Assembly (NCBI GenBank): GCA_050309795.1
Contig: JBNRMW010000026.1
Span: forward strand, 1-64,000
Direction of reading: 5' to 3'
Length of the DNA stretch: 64,000 nt
Source: JBNRMW01 sp050309795
GTDB lineage: Bacteria; Bacillota_I; Bacilli_A; Erysipelotrichales; Erysipelotrichaceae
This document shows, in pieces, positions 41,701-49,950 of the stretch. How positions within the stretch are numbered: position 1 is the stretch's first letter; the number at the start of each line of letters is the position of its first letter. The translations under genes were made by a program, and so were the position numbers. The notes beneath the pieces were generated by a model, which searched no databases, had not been told where the DNA came from, and saw only the letters and a program-made list of their open reading frames with translations.

Positions 41701-42441
41701 ATGAAATTTATTGTTGTAAAAGACTATGAAGAAATGAGCAAACTCATGGCAGATAAAGTCATTGAACTTGTTCATGAAAAACCAGACTTAACTTTCTGTA
41801 TACCGGCTGGTAGTTCACCAATTGGTATGTACGAAGAATTAGTCAAAGAGAATAAAGCAGGAAGAGTCGATTTTTCTAAAATCACGACCTTCAATATGGA
41901 TGAATACGTCGGCTTAACGGCTGATCATCCACAATCATACCGTTATTTTGCTGATAACCACTTTTTAAACCACATCAACATAGACCGTAATAATGTCGTT
42001 TCGCCACAAGCTGATCATGAAAATCCAGAAGAAGCTGCCGAAACGTATAAAAACGAAATATTGAAACGTGGTAGCTTGGATATTACGATATCTGGTGTCG
42101 GGGACAATGGTCACATTGCATTTAATGAACCAAACCCATACTTAAGACCACATGCCCATCTCGTGGATTTAGATCAAGCAACAATCACAGCAAACTCTCG
42201 TTTTTTCGAAGATATTAAAGACGTTCCAAAACAAGCATTAACAATTGGTATCGCCGATGTCATGTTGTCGAAGAATTTATTTATAATTGCTAGTGGTGAG
42301 AAGAAGGCACCAATTTTTGAGCGACTTTTTGAAAACGATCATATTAATCCACAGTTCCCTATTACTTTCTTGAGGATGCATCCAAACGTTACCTTCATTC
42401 TCGATGAAGCAGCAGCTTCCAAAATAATCGATAAACTTTAA
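41701..42441 (+). CDS. nagB: Glucosamine-6-phosphate deaminase with altered catalytic loop
   Basis: A 247-residue NagB-family isomerase/deaminase, converting glucosamine-6-phosphate to fructose-6-phosphate and ammonia. It has CIPAGSSP at the phosphate loop, FNMDEYVGL with the base Asp, and HIAFNEP with the His and Glu of the triad. The usual GVGxDGHIAF reads GVGDNGHIAF, so the triad Asp (D141 in E. coli) is Asn136 here, with Asp moved one residue earlier. Activity or substrate may therefore differ. The ATG at 41701 has AAAAGGGGG upstream; the longer frame back to 41659 is unlikely. Monocistronic, with a terminator. Confidence 0.9.
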   Translation: MKFIVVKDYEEMSKLMADKVIELVHEKPDLTFCIPAGSSPIGMYEELVKENKAGRVDFSKITTFNMDEYVGLTADHPQSYRYFADNHFLNHINIDRNNVVSPQADHENPEEAAETYKNEILKRGSLDITISGVGDNGHIAFNEPNPYLRPHAHLVDLDQATITANSRFFEDIKDVPKQALTIGIADVMLSKNLFIIASGEKKAPIFERLFENDHINPQFPITFLRMHPNVTFILDEAAASKIIDKL

Positions 42442-42445
42442 AACC

Positions 42446-42478
42446 AAAGGTTCCGCAATTTCTACGGAACCTCTTTTT
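42446..42478 (+). terminator. Intrinsic terminator of nagB
   Basis: Stem AGGTTCCG/CGGAACCT followed by CTTTTTT. Confidence 0.85.
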
Positions 42479-42754
42479 TATTTTTTATAAATATTCCACA
42501 CTAGTTAAAAAAGCACCGCCTGGCAGGGCAAAGTGCTTCTTTAACTTATGCAAGCAATTTACAATGTCTATCAATTTAAAGCAATTAATATCTACCCAAT
42601 CAATTTCCTAATGATTGAAATATTAGATCAAAAAGTAGGATAATTAACCGTCACCACTGTAGACCGCTATTTTCAATAATAGTTGAAATTAATATAAAGT
42701 CAATCTCTTTTTGGTAAGATTGACTCAAACCGGTTATCTAATCCCATTGATTTA

Positions 42755-42792
42755 AAAAACCCCCAAAGTGTTGCATACTTTGAGGGAGGGGG
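42755..42792 (-). terminator. Intrinsic terminator of the PepSY gene
   Basis: Minus strand: stem CCCTCAAAG/CTTTGGGGG followed by TTTTTT. Confidence 0.8.
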
Positions 42793-42813
42793 AACTAATT
42801 TATGTTCGTTGGA

Positions 42814-44190
42814 TTAATCGTCAATTTCCCAATCAACGATCTTACCAGTTTTGGCATTAATCTCATATTCATACTCAAGCCCATTCGCATAGAATTCAAG
42901 TTCGTAGTAATAGACACCATCGTCTTTTTCTAATTTAACTTTTTCAAATTTTACTTGGCTAGCGCTAAGTTTCGCATGACTTAATGCAATGGATTTTGCT
43001 TTTTCAGTCCCAATATCTGTACTTGTTGAACTAGAAGATTTAATTCGTTCAACTTCTACATCCAAGATTTTTCCCGTAACGGCATCAATTTCATATTCAT
43101 ATTTTGCCGTGCTGGTTCTAAAATCAATTTCATATTCCCAACGGTTGTCGTCACGATCTAATTCAATTTCCGTGAAGGTTGCTTGGCTTGCGCTTACTTT
43201 CGCATGCTTTAAGACGACTTCTTTCGCTTTCGCTTGACTCATTGGTTTGTTTGAGTTGGTTGTGTTGGTTGAACCTGTTGTGGTTGAAGAACCAGTACTT
43301 GGTTTTGTTGTGTTCGTACTTGTTGATGCTTTTTTAATCGCTTCAACTTCTTTCTCTTTAATCCGACCCGAGAAGGCATCGATTTCATATTCATATTTAT
43401 GAGTGCTTGAACTAAACTCGATATCGTATTCTAAACGGCCATCGTCGTTATCTAATTCAACTTTAATAAACTTAACAGCATTTGCTGCGACATTACTATC
43501 CTTAAGAACAACTTGTTTAGCTTGTTCAACGGTTAAGCGCTTAGCTGTTTCTGTTGTATTTGTTTCAGCAGGCGTTGTTTCAACAGGTGCTGATTCTACT
43601 GGAGTTTGTGATCTAGCAATAACTGCTAAGCCGTCTTTACTCTTTTCAACAATTTGTCCACTATTCACGTCAATATCGTATTCAAAACGATTTGAAGCCG
43701 AATGGAACTTAATTTCGTAAACATAGATCCCATCGTCTTCATCAAATGATTCTTTTGTTATGGTGACATCGTCGACACTTAAGCCCGCATCAGCTAAGGC
43801 AATGTCTCGTGCTTCTTCAATACTAGTGTTCATTTGAACTGGAACGGCATCGCGATTAACAAAGTTCGTTTTCTTCTTAACGACACTACCATCATTGGCT
43901 TTAATCCAATAATCATATTCCACTCCATTGGCGATGAATTCAACTTCATAAACAAAATGTCCTTGTTCAAAATCAAATTCCGTCTTTACATATTGGGCAA
44001 CTGCTGGATCTACACCAGAATCCGCAAACGCAAAGTTCCTGGCGTTCTCCACACCAATCGCTTGACCTTCAGCAATCGTCTTCGCTCCACTAAATATACT
44101 GAACCCTAATAACAAGATCACTAACAAGGTGACAACACCCGTTGTGATTGCTTTGGTTGGGGTATTTAATAAGTTTTTAAATCTCTTCAT
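42814..44190 (-). CDS. Membrane-anchored protein with five PepSY domains
   Basis: A 458-residue extracytoplasmic protein. Residues 15-35 form a single N-terminal membrane anchor. Five PepSY repeats follow, at about 44-103, 124-186, 222-283, 322-383 and 397-458. Each starts with AK/AR-x-x-A/V-L/F and ends with EYEID-x-x-x-G-x-I. Linkers between repeats 2/3 and 3/4 are rich in T, S and N (for example SAPVETTPAETNTTE). PepSY domains often restrain secreted proteases or sense envelope signals. It is the third gene after an OmpR response regulator and a histidine kinase, as with YycH-like or PepSY accessory proteins. AGAGG precedes the ATG. Confidence 0.85.
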   Translation of the reverse strand: MKRFKNLLNTPTKAITTGVVTLLVILLLGFSIFSGAKTIAEGQAIGVENARNFAFADSGVDPAVAQYVKTEFDFEQGHFVYEVEFIANGVEYDYWIKANDGSVVKKKTNFVNRDAVPVQMNTSIEEARDIALADAGLSVDDVTITKESFDEDDGIYVYEIKFHSASNRFEYDIDVNSGQIVEKSKDGLAVIARSQTPVESAPVETTPAETNTTETAKRLTVEQAKQVVLKDSNVAANAVKFIKVELDNDDGRLEYDIEFSSSTHKYEYEIDAFSGRIKEKEVEAIKKASTSTNTTKPSTGSSTTTGSTNTTNSNKPMSQAKAKEVVLKHAKVSASQATFTEIELDRDDNRWEYEIDFRTSTAKYEYEIDAVTGKILDVEVERIKSSSSTSTDIGTEKAKSIALSHAKLSASQVKFEKVKLEKDDGVYYYELEFYANGLEYEYEINAKTGKIVDWEIDD

Positions 44191-44290
44191 GTTTTCTACC
44201 TCTCTTTAACTGTCTATAGTATATAAAAGTAAAATTAAAGAAAGATTAGACCTAGATTAAAATTAGATTAGAATCAAAAAAACAAAATTC

Positions 44291-45709
44291 CTAAGAACTT
44301 TGTTTCTGTTTGTTTAAAAAGACTAACGTAAATTCACTACCCTGACCTACATCACTATCTAAGACAATTCCTCCCTGATGGAAACGAACAATCTCATAAA
44401 CCATCGAAAGGCCTAAACCCGTGCCTTTAGAACTACGAGAATCATCCGATTTATAGAAACGCTGGAAGATTTTATTCTGATCCTTCTTGTCAATACCTAT
44501 TCCATCATCCTTTACAGATAATTTGATTGATTCTTGATTTTCCGTTAACGACACCCAAATATGGCCATTCTCTTTTCCATACCGATAAGCATTGGTAATC
44601 AAATTAGTGACGGCTGTTAACAACAAGTCATAATTACCAATCAAATGGATATTTGGTTGAACATCATAGGTAAGGGTAATATGCTTTTCTCGAATCAATG
44701 CCATATCCATCGCAACACCTTCTACCAATTTTGACAAGTGAACAGGCTCCATAATAATTTTATCGGAATTACTTTCCATTCGCGTAAACTGCAACATATC
44801 ATTAATAAGACGAGACATCCGTTTCCCTTGACGACTAATGGTTTCCAAGGCTTCAATGTATTCTTCCGTACTTCGTTCTTTTTCTAAGGTATATTCGCTC
44901 TGAGCCATAATTACAGACATTGGGGTCCGTAACTCATGGGACACATCGCTTGTAAATTGTTGCTCATTCTCAAATGCATCATCTAAACGATACATCATGG
45001 CATTAAAGCTCGCAGCAAGCTGGTGTACTTCGTCATCTCCTTCGCCGATTTCAATCCGTTTCTTTAAGTCCGTGCCTGCTGTAATTTCCGAAGCCGCGGT
45101 CGTTATTTGTTGAAGAGGCTTTAGGGAACGATGAGCAAACAAATACCCACCAATAGCTGCTACCAACACAATAAAAGGTAACACCAACATCGAATCCGAA
45201 ATCGCATCCGTTAATTCAAAACTTCCTTGTTTCTCTGAAACCACCCCACGCAACCAAAGTCCTTCCAAACCTTCACGCGTTAACGCTCGGTCAAAAATAT
45301 AAAAAATCTCCCCATCAATAACCACCTGTTGAATCGAATTAGACAAAGGATATTCCCGCGCATGACGGACAATCGGATTCTCTCCATAATGAAGATTCCC
45401 CGACGCATCATATAAGGAAGAATAAACCCCATTAATATCCGATAAAAAATCTTCATCAATAGCTAATAGTCCATGTTCGAATTGAATATAATGTTCAATC
45501 CCTTCAATCTCCTCACCACTGGCTGATTCATCAAAATAATTAATCTCATTCGCATTAAACGTGACCGCTTCCACCAAATTATCTTTAATCGTCTTCTGAA
45601 TAATTTGGTTACTCAACATGAACACCACAAAATACGTGAATGCCACCACCACGGACAACGCCAATGTAAACCAAAGGGTTATTTTTGCTCGAATCGACCA
45701 CGACTTCAT
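44291..45709 (-). CDS. Sensor histidine kinase (two-component system)
   Basis: A 472-residue membrane kinase. Two transmembrane helices (about 10-31 and 164-188) flank an extracytoplasmic domain. A HAMP linker follows (AHRSLKPLQQITTAASEI), then HisKA with the phospho-acceptor His in VSHELRTPMSV, and a HATPase domain with NAYRYG, DDGIGI and GTGLGLSMV. It starts immediately after the response regulator stop. The downstream PepSY protein may modulate the sensor domain. Signal unknown; envelope stress is likely by analogy. Confidence 0.93.
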   Translation of the reverse strand: MKSWSIRAKITLWFTLALSVVVAFTYFVVFMLSNQIIQKTIKDNLVEAVTFNANEINYFDESASGEEIEGIEHYIQFEHGLLAIDEDFLSDINGVYSSLYDASGNLHYGENPIVRHAREYPLSNSIQQVVIDGEIFYIFDRALTREGLEGLWLRGVVSEKQGSFELTDAISDSMLVLPFIVLVAAIGGYLFAHRSLKPLQQITTAASEITAGTDLKKRIEIGEGDDEVHQLAASFNAMMYRLDDAFENEQQFTSDVSHELRTPMSVIMAQSEYTLEKERSTEEYIEALETISRQGKRMSRLINDMLQFTRMESNSDKIIMEPVHLSKLVEGVAMDMALIREKHITLTYDVQPNIHLIGNYDLLLTAVTNLITNAYRYGKENGHIWVSLTENQESIKLSVKDDGIGIDKKDQNKIFQRFYKSDDSRSSKGTGLGLSMVYEIVRFHQGGIVLDSDVGQGSEFTLVFLNKQKQSS

Positions 45710-46384
45710 TTACTTACCTTCACGAATCACATAGCCACGACCACGTACTGTTTGAATCAGTTTTTGATCAAAGCCATCATCTATTTTTTTACGTAAATAA
45801 GAAATATACACATCCACAACATTTGTTCCACCCTCATAATCAAAATTCCAAATATGATTCTCAATTCGATCTCGGGAAAGAACCATCCCTTTATTGACCA
45901 TTAAATATTGAAGTAAAGTGAATTCTTTTGCGGTCAGCTCAATCTCTTCACCCGCTCGTTGAACCACTTGCGTTGCTACATCCAGGGTCAAGTCTCCCAC
46001 TTCCAAATCATTACTCACTACACCAAAAGTCGTCCGAGTTAAAGCACGAATACGGGCTGAAAACTCTTCAAACGAAAACGGTTTAACTAAATAATCATTC
46101 GCCCCTAAATCCAAACCTTTCACTCGATCAGCGACCGCATCTCTAGCGGTTAGAAATAACACTGGCGTTGACTTGCCTTGATGACGTAAATATTCAAGAA
46201 CTTCATAGCCATCTACCCGAGGCATCATAATATCCAAGACAATGACGTCATAATCCGTGAACGACAAAAACTCAATGGCTTCTTCGCCATCAAAACTTTG
46301 ATCCACGACATACCCTTCGGATTTGAGCTTTTTAGCAATAATATCATTTAAATCCATTTCATCTTCAGCAATTAGTACTCTCAT
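45710..46384 (-). CDS. OmpR-family response regulator
   Basis: A 224-residue regulator. The receiver domain has acidic residues D8 and E9 region IAEDEMD, phospho-acceptor D51 in IVLDIMMPRVDGYE, and K101 in DYLVKPF. The winged-helix DNA-binding domain follows (ELTAKEFTLLQYL, VDVYISYLRKKID, TVRGRGYVI). AAGGAGG precedes the ATG. It leads the operon with the histidine kinase and PepSY protein. Confidence 0.95.
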   Translation of the reverse strand: MRVLIAEDEMDLNDIIAKKLKSEGYVVDQSFDGEEAIEFLSFTDYDVIVLDIMMPRVDGYEVLEYLRHQGKSTPVLFLTARDAVADRVKGLDLGANDYLVKPFSFEEFSARIRALTRTTFGVVSNDLEVGDLTLDVATQVVQRAGEEIELTAKEFTLLQYLMVNKGMVLSRDRIENHIWNFDYEGGTNVVDVYISYLRKKIDDGFDQKLIQTVRGRGYVIREGK

Positions 46385-46437
46385 TTTCTCTACCTCCTTC
46401 TTATAGTATCTATTTTAAATTAGAAGTAGATTAGAAA

Positions 46438-46472
46438 AAAGGAAATGACTTTTATTCGTCATTTCCTTTAAT
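46438..46472 (-). terminator. Intrinsic terminator of glycyl radical enzyme 2
   Basis: Minus strand: stem AAAGGAAATGAC/GTCATTTCCTTT with an 8-nt loop, followed by T-rich sequence, just after the stop at 46476. Confidence 0.85.
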
Positions 46473-46475
46473 GGT

Positions 46476-48881
46476 TTAAATTGTTTGTTCGGTTCTTGCG
46501 ATAATATCGTCTTGAGTTGCTTTCGAGAGAACATTGAAGAAGGCACTATACCCTGCTACCCGAACAATTAAGTCACGGTATTTCTCTGGATTTTTCTGAG
46601 CATCTAACAAAGTTTCACGAGAAACCACATTATACTGAACGTGATAGCCCTTCAATTGATTAAAGAAAGCACGAATAACCGAAATCAATTTTTGTTTATT
46701 CTCCTCGCGTTCTAAGAGTTGTGGTGTCACTTTTTGGTTTAATAAAACGCCACCCGTAATCTTATCTGTTCTCAATTTAGAGACCGATTTGAAGACCGCC
46801 GTTGGACCATTGACATCCATCGAATGGGATGGAGAACAACCTTCCGCTAGTGGTTCACCAGCTTGACGACCATCCGGTGTCGCCAAAGTATTTCGACCTT
46901 GACCCACGTTCGCTGAAATCGACGACGTTCCACCGTAACGAGCATTCCCAATCGGACCGCGATCCACCCGTGTATTTGGATATTTAACAATTTCTTCTAA
47001 ATAGGAATCATACGCATCCACAACTAAGCTATCCACGTAGTCATTATCGTTTCCATATTTCGGAGATTGGTGAATCAGCATTTGTTGAATCCGTTGACCT
47101 TCTTCGGTTTCAAAGTTGGTTTCTAAGGCATCCCAGAGTTGTTTAGTTGTAATTAGTTTTTGTTCAAAGACTAATTTCTTAATGGCCGCTAAAGAATCCG
47201 CTAAGTTAGCAATACCAACTTGTAAACCAGAAATGAAGTCATAAACCGCACCACCTTCTTTAATCGGTTTTCCACGACCAATACAGTCGTCCGTCAAAGT
47301 TGAACACAAAATATCTGGAACATTTCGCTCTAGAGCCAAGTCAATCGCATTCTCAACAACGACACTCATCCGGGTTAATTCACGAACAACTTTGTCCCAC
47401 GCCGCTTGAAGTTCTTCAAACGATTTCATATCAACAAAATGACCATAACCTTTTGTAAAGCGTTTATTTGATGAAGGATCAATACCATCATTCATTGCAA
47501 TGAGTAAGATTTTCGGGAAATTCATATAAGACATCCCCGTACAACGGTATCCCCATTTACCAGGAACAGCCGTTTCAACACAACCAATCGCACTATAGTT
47601 ATAAGCGTCTTCTTCCGTTACCCCTAATTCAATAAAGGAAGGAATAATAATTTCGTCGTTATTAAAGGCTGGCATACCAAATCCAAGCTTCATCACTTCG
47701 ATACACTCATTCATAAAGTCGGCATCTAAATCTTTATGGTAACGAACCGAGAGGTTTGGTTGAGGCAATTTCGTTTGAGCCACACTACGTAAGACTAGAT
47801 AGGACAACTCGTTAACCGCATCCTTCTTATCTGGAGTTTGACCACCAATGGTGACGTTTTGATACAATGGGCTACCAGCACTACTGAACGTATGTGCTTG
47901 TGAACGGACCTTATTAATGGTTAAGGTCTTCACCCATAAGTTGGTCAATAATTCTGTAATATCATCTTTTGTTGAACAACCACATTCCATGTCGTGTTCA
48001 TAATAAGGAAGCATGAACTGATCAAAACGACCATACGATAAGGAGTGCCCATTCGATTCAATTTGTAAAATTAACTGAATAAACCAAGTAGCTTGAATCG
48101 CTTCATGGAACGTTTCAGCAGGTTCGTAAGGAACTTTACGACAAATACGAGCCATCTCTAATAATTCCGCTTGACGAGAAATCGAAGCATCCTTCGCTAA
48201 CTCTTCCGCTAAATCTGCGTAACGACCAGCAAAGTTCTTAATAGCTTCAATAACAATTAAGACCGCTTTATAGAAACTGTATTTATCAATACTTTCTGGA
48301 TCGGTTAAATCGAGGGCAGCTTTATGTTCTAAGGTACGTTGTTCATATCCCTTTAATCCAACTTTAAGCATTTTTTCATAGTCAACAGCAATATGAGCAT
48401 CCCCAGAATTTAATTTTCCTTCCATGCCAAAGAAGCCTGTTTCCATAAAGACACTCACTTCGTCCGGTAACAAGGTCATGCCTTTGGCACGTAGATTATT
48501 ATTTTCCCAGAAAGGGGCGATTGAACGAAGATCCTCTTTCGTCTTTTCAGTAATATAGAAGACGTCTCCATCCCGTTTTTCAAATAAATCTAATTCATTT
48601 AAAACAAACTCTAATGTATACTCCGGGAAAATAGGAGCATCTTTATTCGATGCGGCTTGGTTCCCAACAATTAATGTTTCATCTTCGATATAAATGGTCA
48701 TTTTCTCTAAGATGTTTTTCAACATTAAAGCACGAAGCATCACCGCTGGTTGGTTTTTATGTTCTTGATAGGCTTCGGTCGTTAGTAACGCTCTTTCAGC
48801 ACAAATATAGGGTTTCTTCTCTAGTACACTTTCGCGATAGGCTTGCATTCGTGGGGTCAATGTTCCAAATCTCTTACTCAT
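46476..48881 (-). CDS. Glycyl radical enzyme, dehydratase/YbiW-PflD type
   Basis: An 801-residue glycyl radical enzyme. The thiyl cysteine is C434 with the catalytic glutamate E436 in SAIGCVETAVPGKWG, and the radical glycine is G777 in RVAGYSAFF. Length and the PGKWGYRCTGMSY segment suggest the E. coli YbiW/PflD group rather than pyruvate formate-lyase. YbiW and PflD have been reported to open 1,5-anhydroglucitol- and 1,5-anhydromannitol-6-phosphate to 1-deoxyfructose-6-phosphate. AGGAGG precedes the ATG. It is divergent from its activating enzyme and a DeoR regulator. Activity is inferred; glycerol or diol dehydratase remain possible. Confidence 0.85.
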   Translation of the reverse strand: MSKRFGTLTPRMQAYRESVLEKKPYICAERALLTTEAYQEHKNQPAVMLRALMLKNILEKMTIYIEDETLIVGNQAASNKDAPIFPEYTLEFVLNELDLFEKRDGDVFYITEKTKEDLRSIAPFWENNNLRAKGMTLLPDEVSVFMETGFFGMEGKLNSGDAHIAVDYEKMLKVGLKGYEQRTLEHKAALDLTDPESIDKYSFYKAVLIVIEAIKNFAGRYADLAEELAKDASISRQAELLEMARICRKVPYEPAETFHEAIQATWFIQLILQIESNGHSLSYGRFDQFMLPYYEHDMECGCSTKDDITELLTNLWVKTLTINKVRSQAHTFSSAGSPLYQNVTIGGQTPDKKDAVNELSYLVLRSVAQTKLPQPNLSVRYHKDLDADFMNECIEVMKLGFGMPAFNNDEIIIPSFIELGVTEEDAYNYSAIGCVETAVPGKWGYRCTGMSYMNFPKILLIAMNDGIDPSSNKRFTKGYGHFVDMKSFEELQAAWDKVVRELTRMSVVVENAIDLALERNVPDILCSTLTDDCIGRGKPIKEGGAVYDFISGLQVGIANLADSLAAIKKLVFEQKLITTKQLWDALETNFETEEGQRIQQMLIHQSPKYGNDNDYVDSLVVDAYDSYLEEIVKYPNTRVDRGPIGNARYGGTSSISANVGQGRNTLATPDGRQAGEPLAEGCSPSHSMDVNGPTAVFKSVSKLRTDKITGGVLLNQKVTPQLLEREENKQKLISVIRAFFNQLKGYHVQYNVVSRETLLDAQKNPEKYRDLIVRVAGYSAFFNVLSKATQDDIIARTEQTI

Positions 48882-48912
48882 GATAAACCTCCTAAAGTTT
48901 CTTACATTTTTT

Positions 48913-48940
48913 ATTATAAGGCATTTATTTCATTTGTCAA
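48913..48940 (-). promoter_or_regulatory. Strong promoter of glycyl radical enzyme 2
   Basis: Minus strand: consensus -35 TTGACA (48935-48940), 16-bp spacer, consensus -10 TATAAT (48913-48918). Confidence 0.75.
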
Positions 48941-48991
48941 CAGTTATTCTTTCATTCGAAAGCTTTTTTTATTATATTTGACACTTTTTGC

Positions 48992-49019
48992 TTGAAATAG
49001 TTACAAATCGTGCTATAAT
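48992..49019 (+). promoter_or_regulatory. Promoter of the activase-deoR operon
   Basis: -35 TTGAAA (48992-48997), 16-bp spacer, -10 TATAAT (49014-49019). The spacer to the divergent promoter includes a CTTTC/GAAAG palindrome near 48949-48962. Confidence 0.6.
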
Positions 49020-49049
49020 GTAACCAAACGAAAGGATGAACTCTTACAT

Positions 49050-49937
49050 ATGCAAGCTACGATATTCAATATTCAAAAGTTCAGTCTCCATGACGGCCCC
49101 GGAATCCGCACCGTCGTATTCTTTAAAGGTTGTCCCCTACGTTGTCGCTGGTGTTCGAATCCCGAATCCCAAGCTTTTAACATTCAATTATTTTGGAACC
49201 GTTCCAAATGTGACGATATCCTCGGTTGTTTAGAAAAACAAGGCATTAAAAATGCCCGCTTAGAAGAAAATGAAATCCTTCTCAACCACTACGATCCAAC
49301 CATCGATTATGAAACGATCTGCCCCCATGGCGGCATCAGCATTGAAGGCTACCAGGCCAGCGTCGATGACATTATGGAAGAAATCATGAAAGACAAAGTA
49401 TTCTATGACGAATCCGGTGGAGGGGTCACCCTCTCCGGTGGAGAAGTCTTAGGCCAAGCTTTCTTTGCGACAAAATTACTTGAAGCATTAAAAGCAGCCA
49501 ATATCCATACCACGGCTGAAACCACTGGCTACGCACCTACCCCTATTTTTGAAAAGTTTATAGAACCTTTAGATTTACTACTATATGATCTAAAACATTA
49601 CGACAGCGACCTGCATGTGGAGTATACCGGTGTACCCAACGAACAAATTATTGAGAACATTAAAGTAGCTCTCAACAACAAAAAAGAAATCATCATTCGT
49701 ATTCCAGTCATTCCTAATTTCAACGATTCCTTAGAAGATGCCAAACAGTTCAGCTTGCTTCTAAACAAATTAGGGGCAACAAAAGTTAACTTACTACCTT
49801 TCCATCAATTTGGTATGAACAAATATGCCATGATGGGCCGAGAATATACGATGAAAGATGTTAAACAATATTATCCAGAAGACCTCGTCGACTTTCAACA
49901 AACCATGATTGATCACGGTATCGACGCCTACTTCTAG
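49050..49937 (+). CDS. Glycyl-radical-enzyme-activating protein (radical SAM)
   Basis: A 295-residue radical SAM activase. The SAM [4Fe-4S] cluster cysteines are C28, C32 and C35 in GCPLRCRWC. The GGGVTLSGGE and TTGYAP regions and the RIPVIPNFND strand match PflA-like activases. The ferredoxin-like insert that normally has two clusters (eight cysteines) keeps only C54, C60 and C91, so auxiliary clusters are probably lost. It is divergent from glycyl radical enzyme 2 and co-transcribed with a DeoR regulator. It must activate that enzyme and perhaps also the one at 1868, which has no activase of its own. Confidence 0.9.
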   Translation: MQATIFNIQKFSLHDGPGIRTVVFFKGCPLRCRWCSNPESQAFNIQLFWNRSKCDDILGCLEKQGIKNARLEENEILLNHYDPTIDYETICPHGGISIEGYQASVDDIMEEIMKDKVFYDESGGGVTLSGGEVLGQAFFATKLLEALKAANIHTTAETTGYAPTPIFEKFIEPLDLLLYDLKHYDSDLHVEYTGVPNEQIIENIKVALNNKKEIIIRIPVIPNFNDSLEDAKQFSLLLNKLGATKVNLLPFHQFGMNKYAMMGREYTMKDVKQYYPEDLVDFQQTMIDHGIDAYF

Positions 49938-49950
49938 AACAGGAGGACCT

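Larger units (their letters stand above)
42442..42813. other. Intergenic region rich in hairpins
   Basis: No convincing coding sequence. It holds the nagB terminator, then a terminator-like hairpin AAGCAC/GTGCTT near 42508-42540, another stem AGTCAATCT/AGATTGACT at 42698-42725, and the terminator of the PepSY gene. An unannotated minus-strand small RNA ending at 42508 cannot be excluded, but no clear promoter supports one. Confidence 0.4.
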
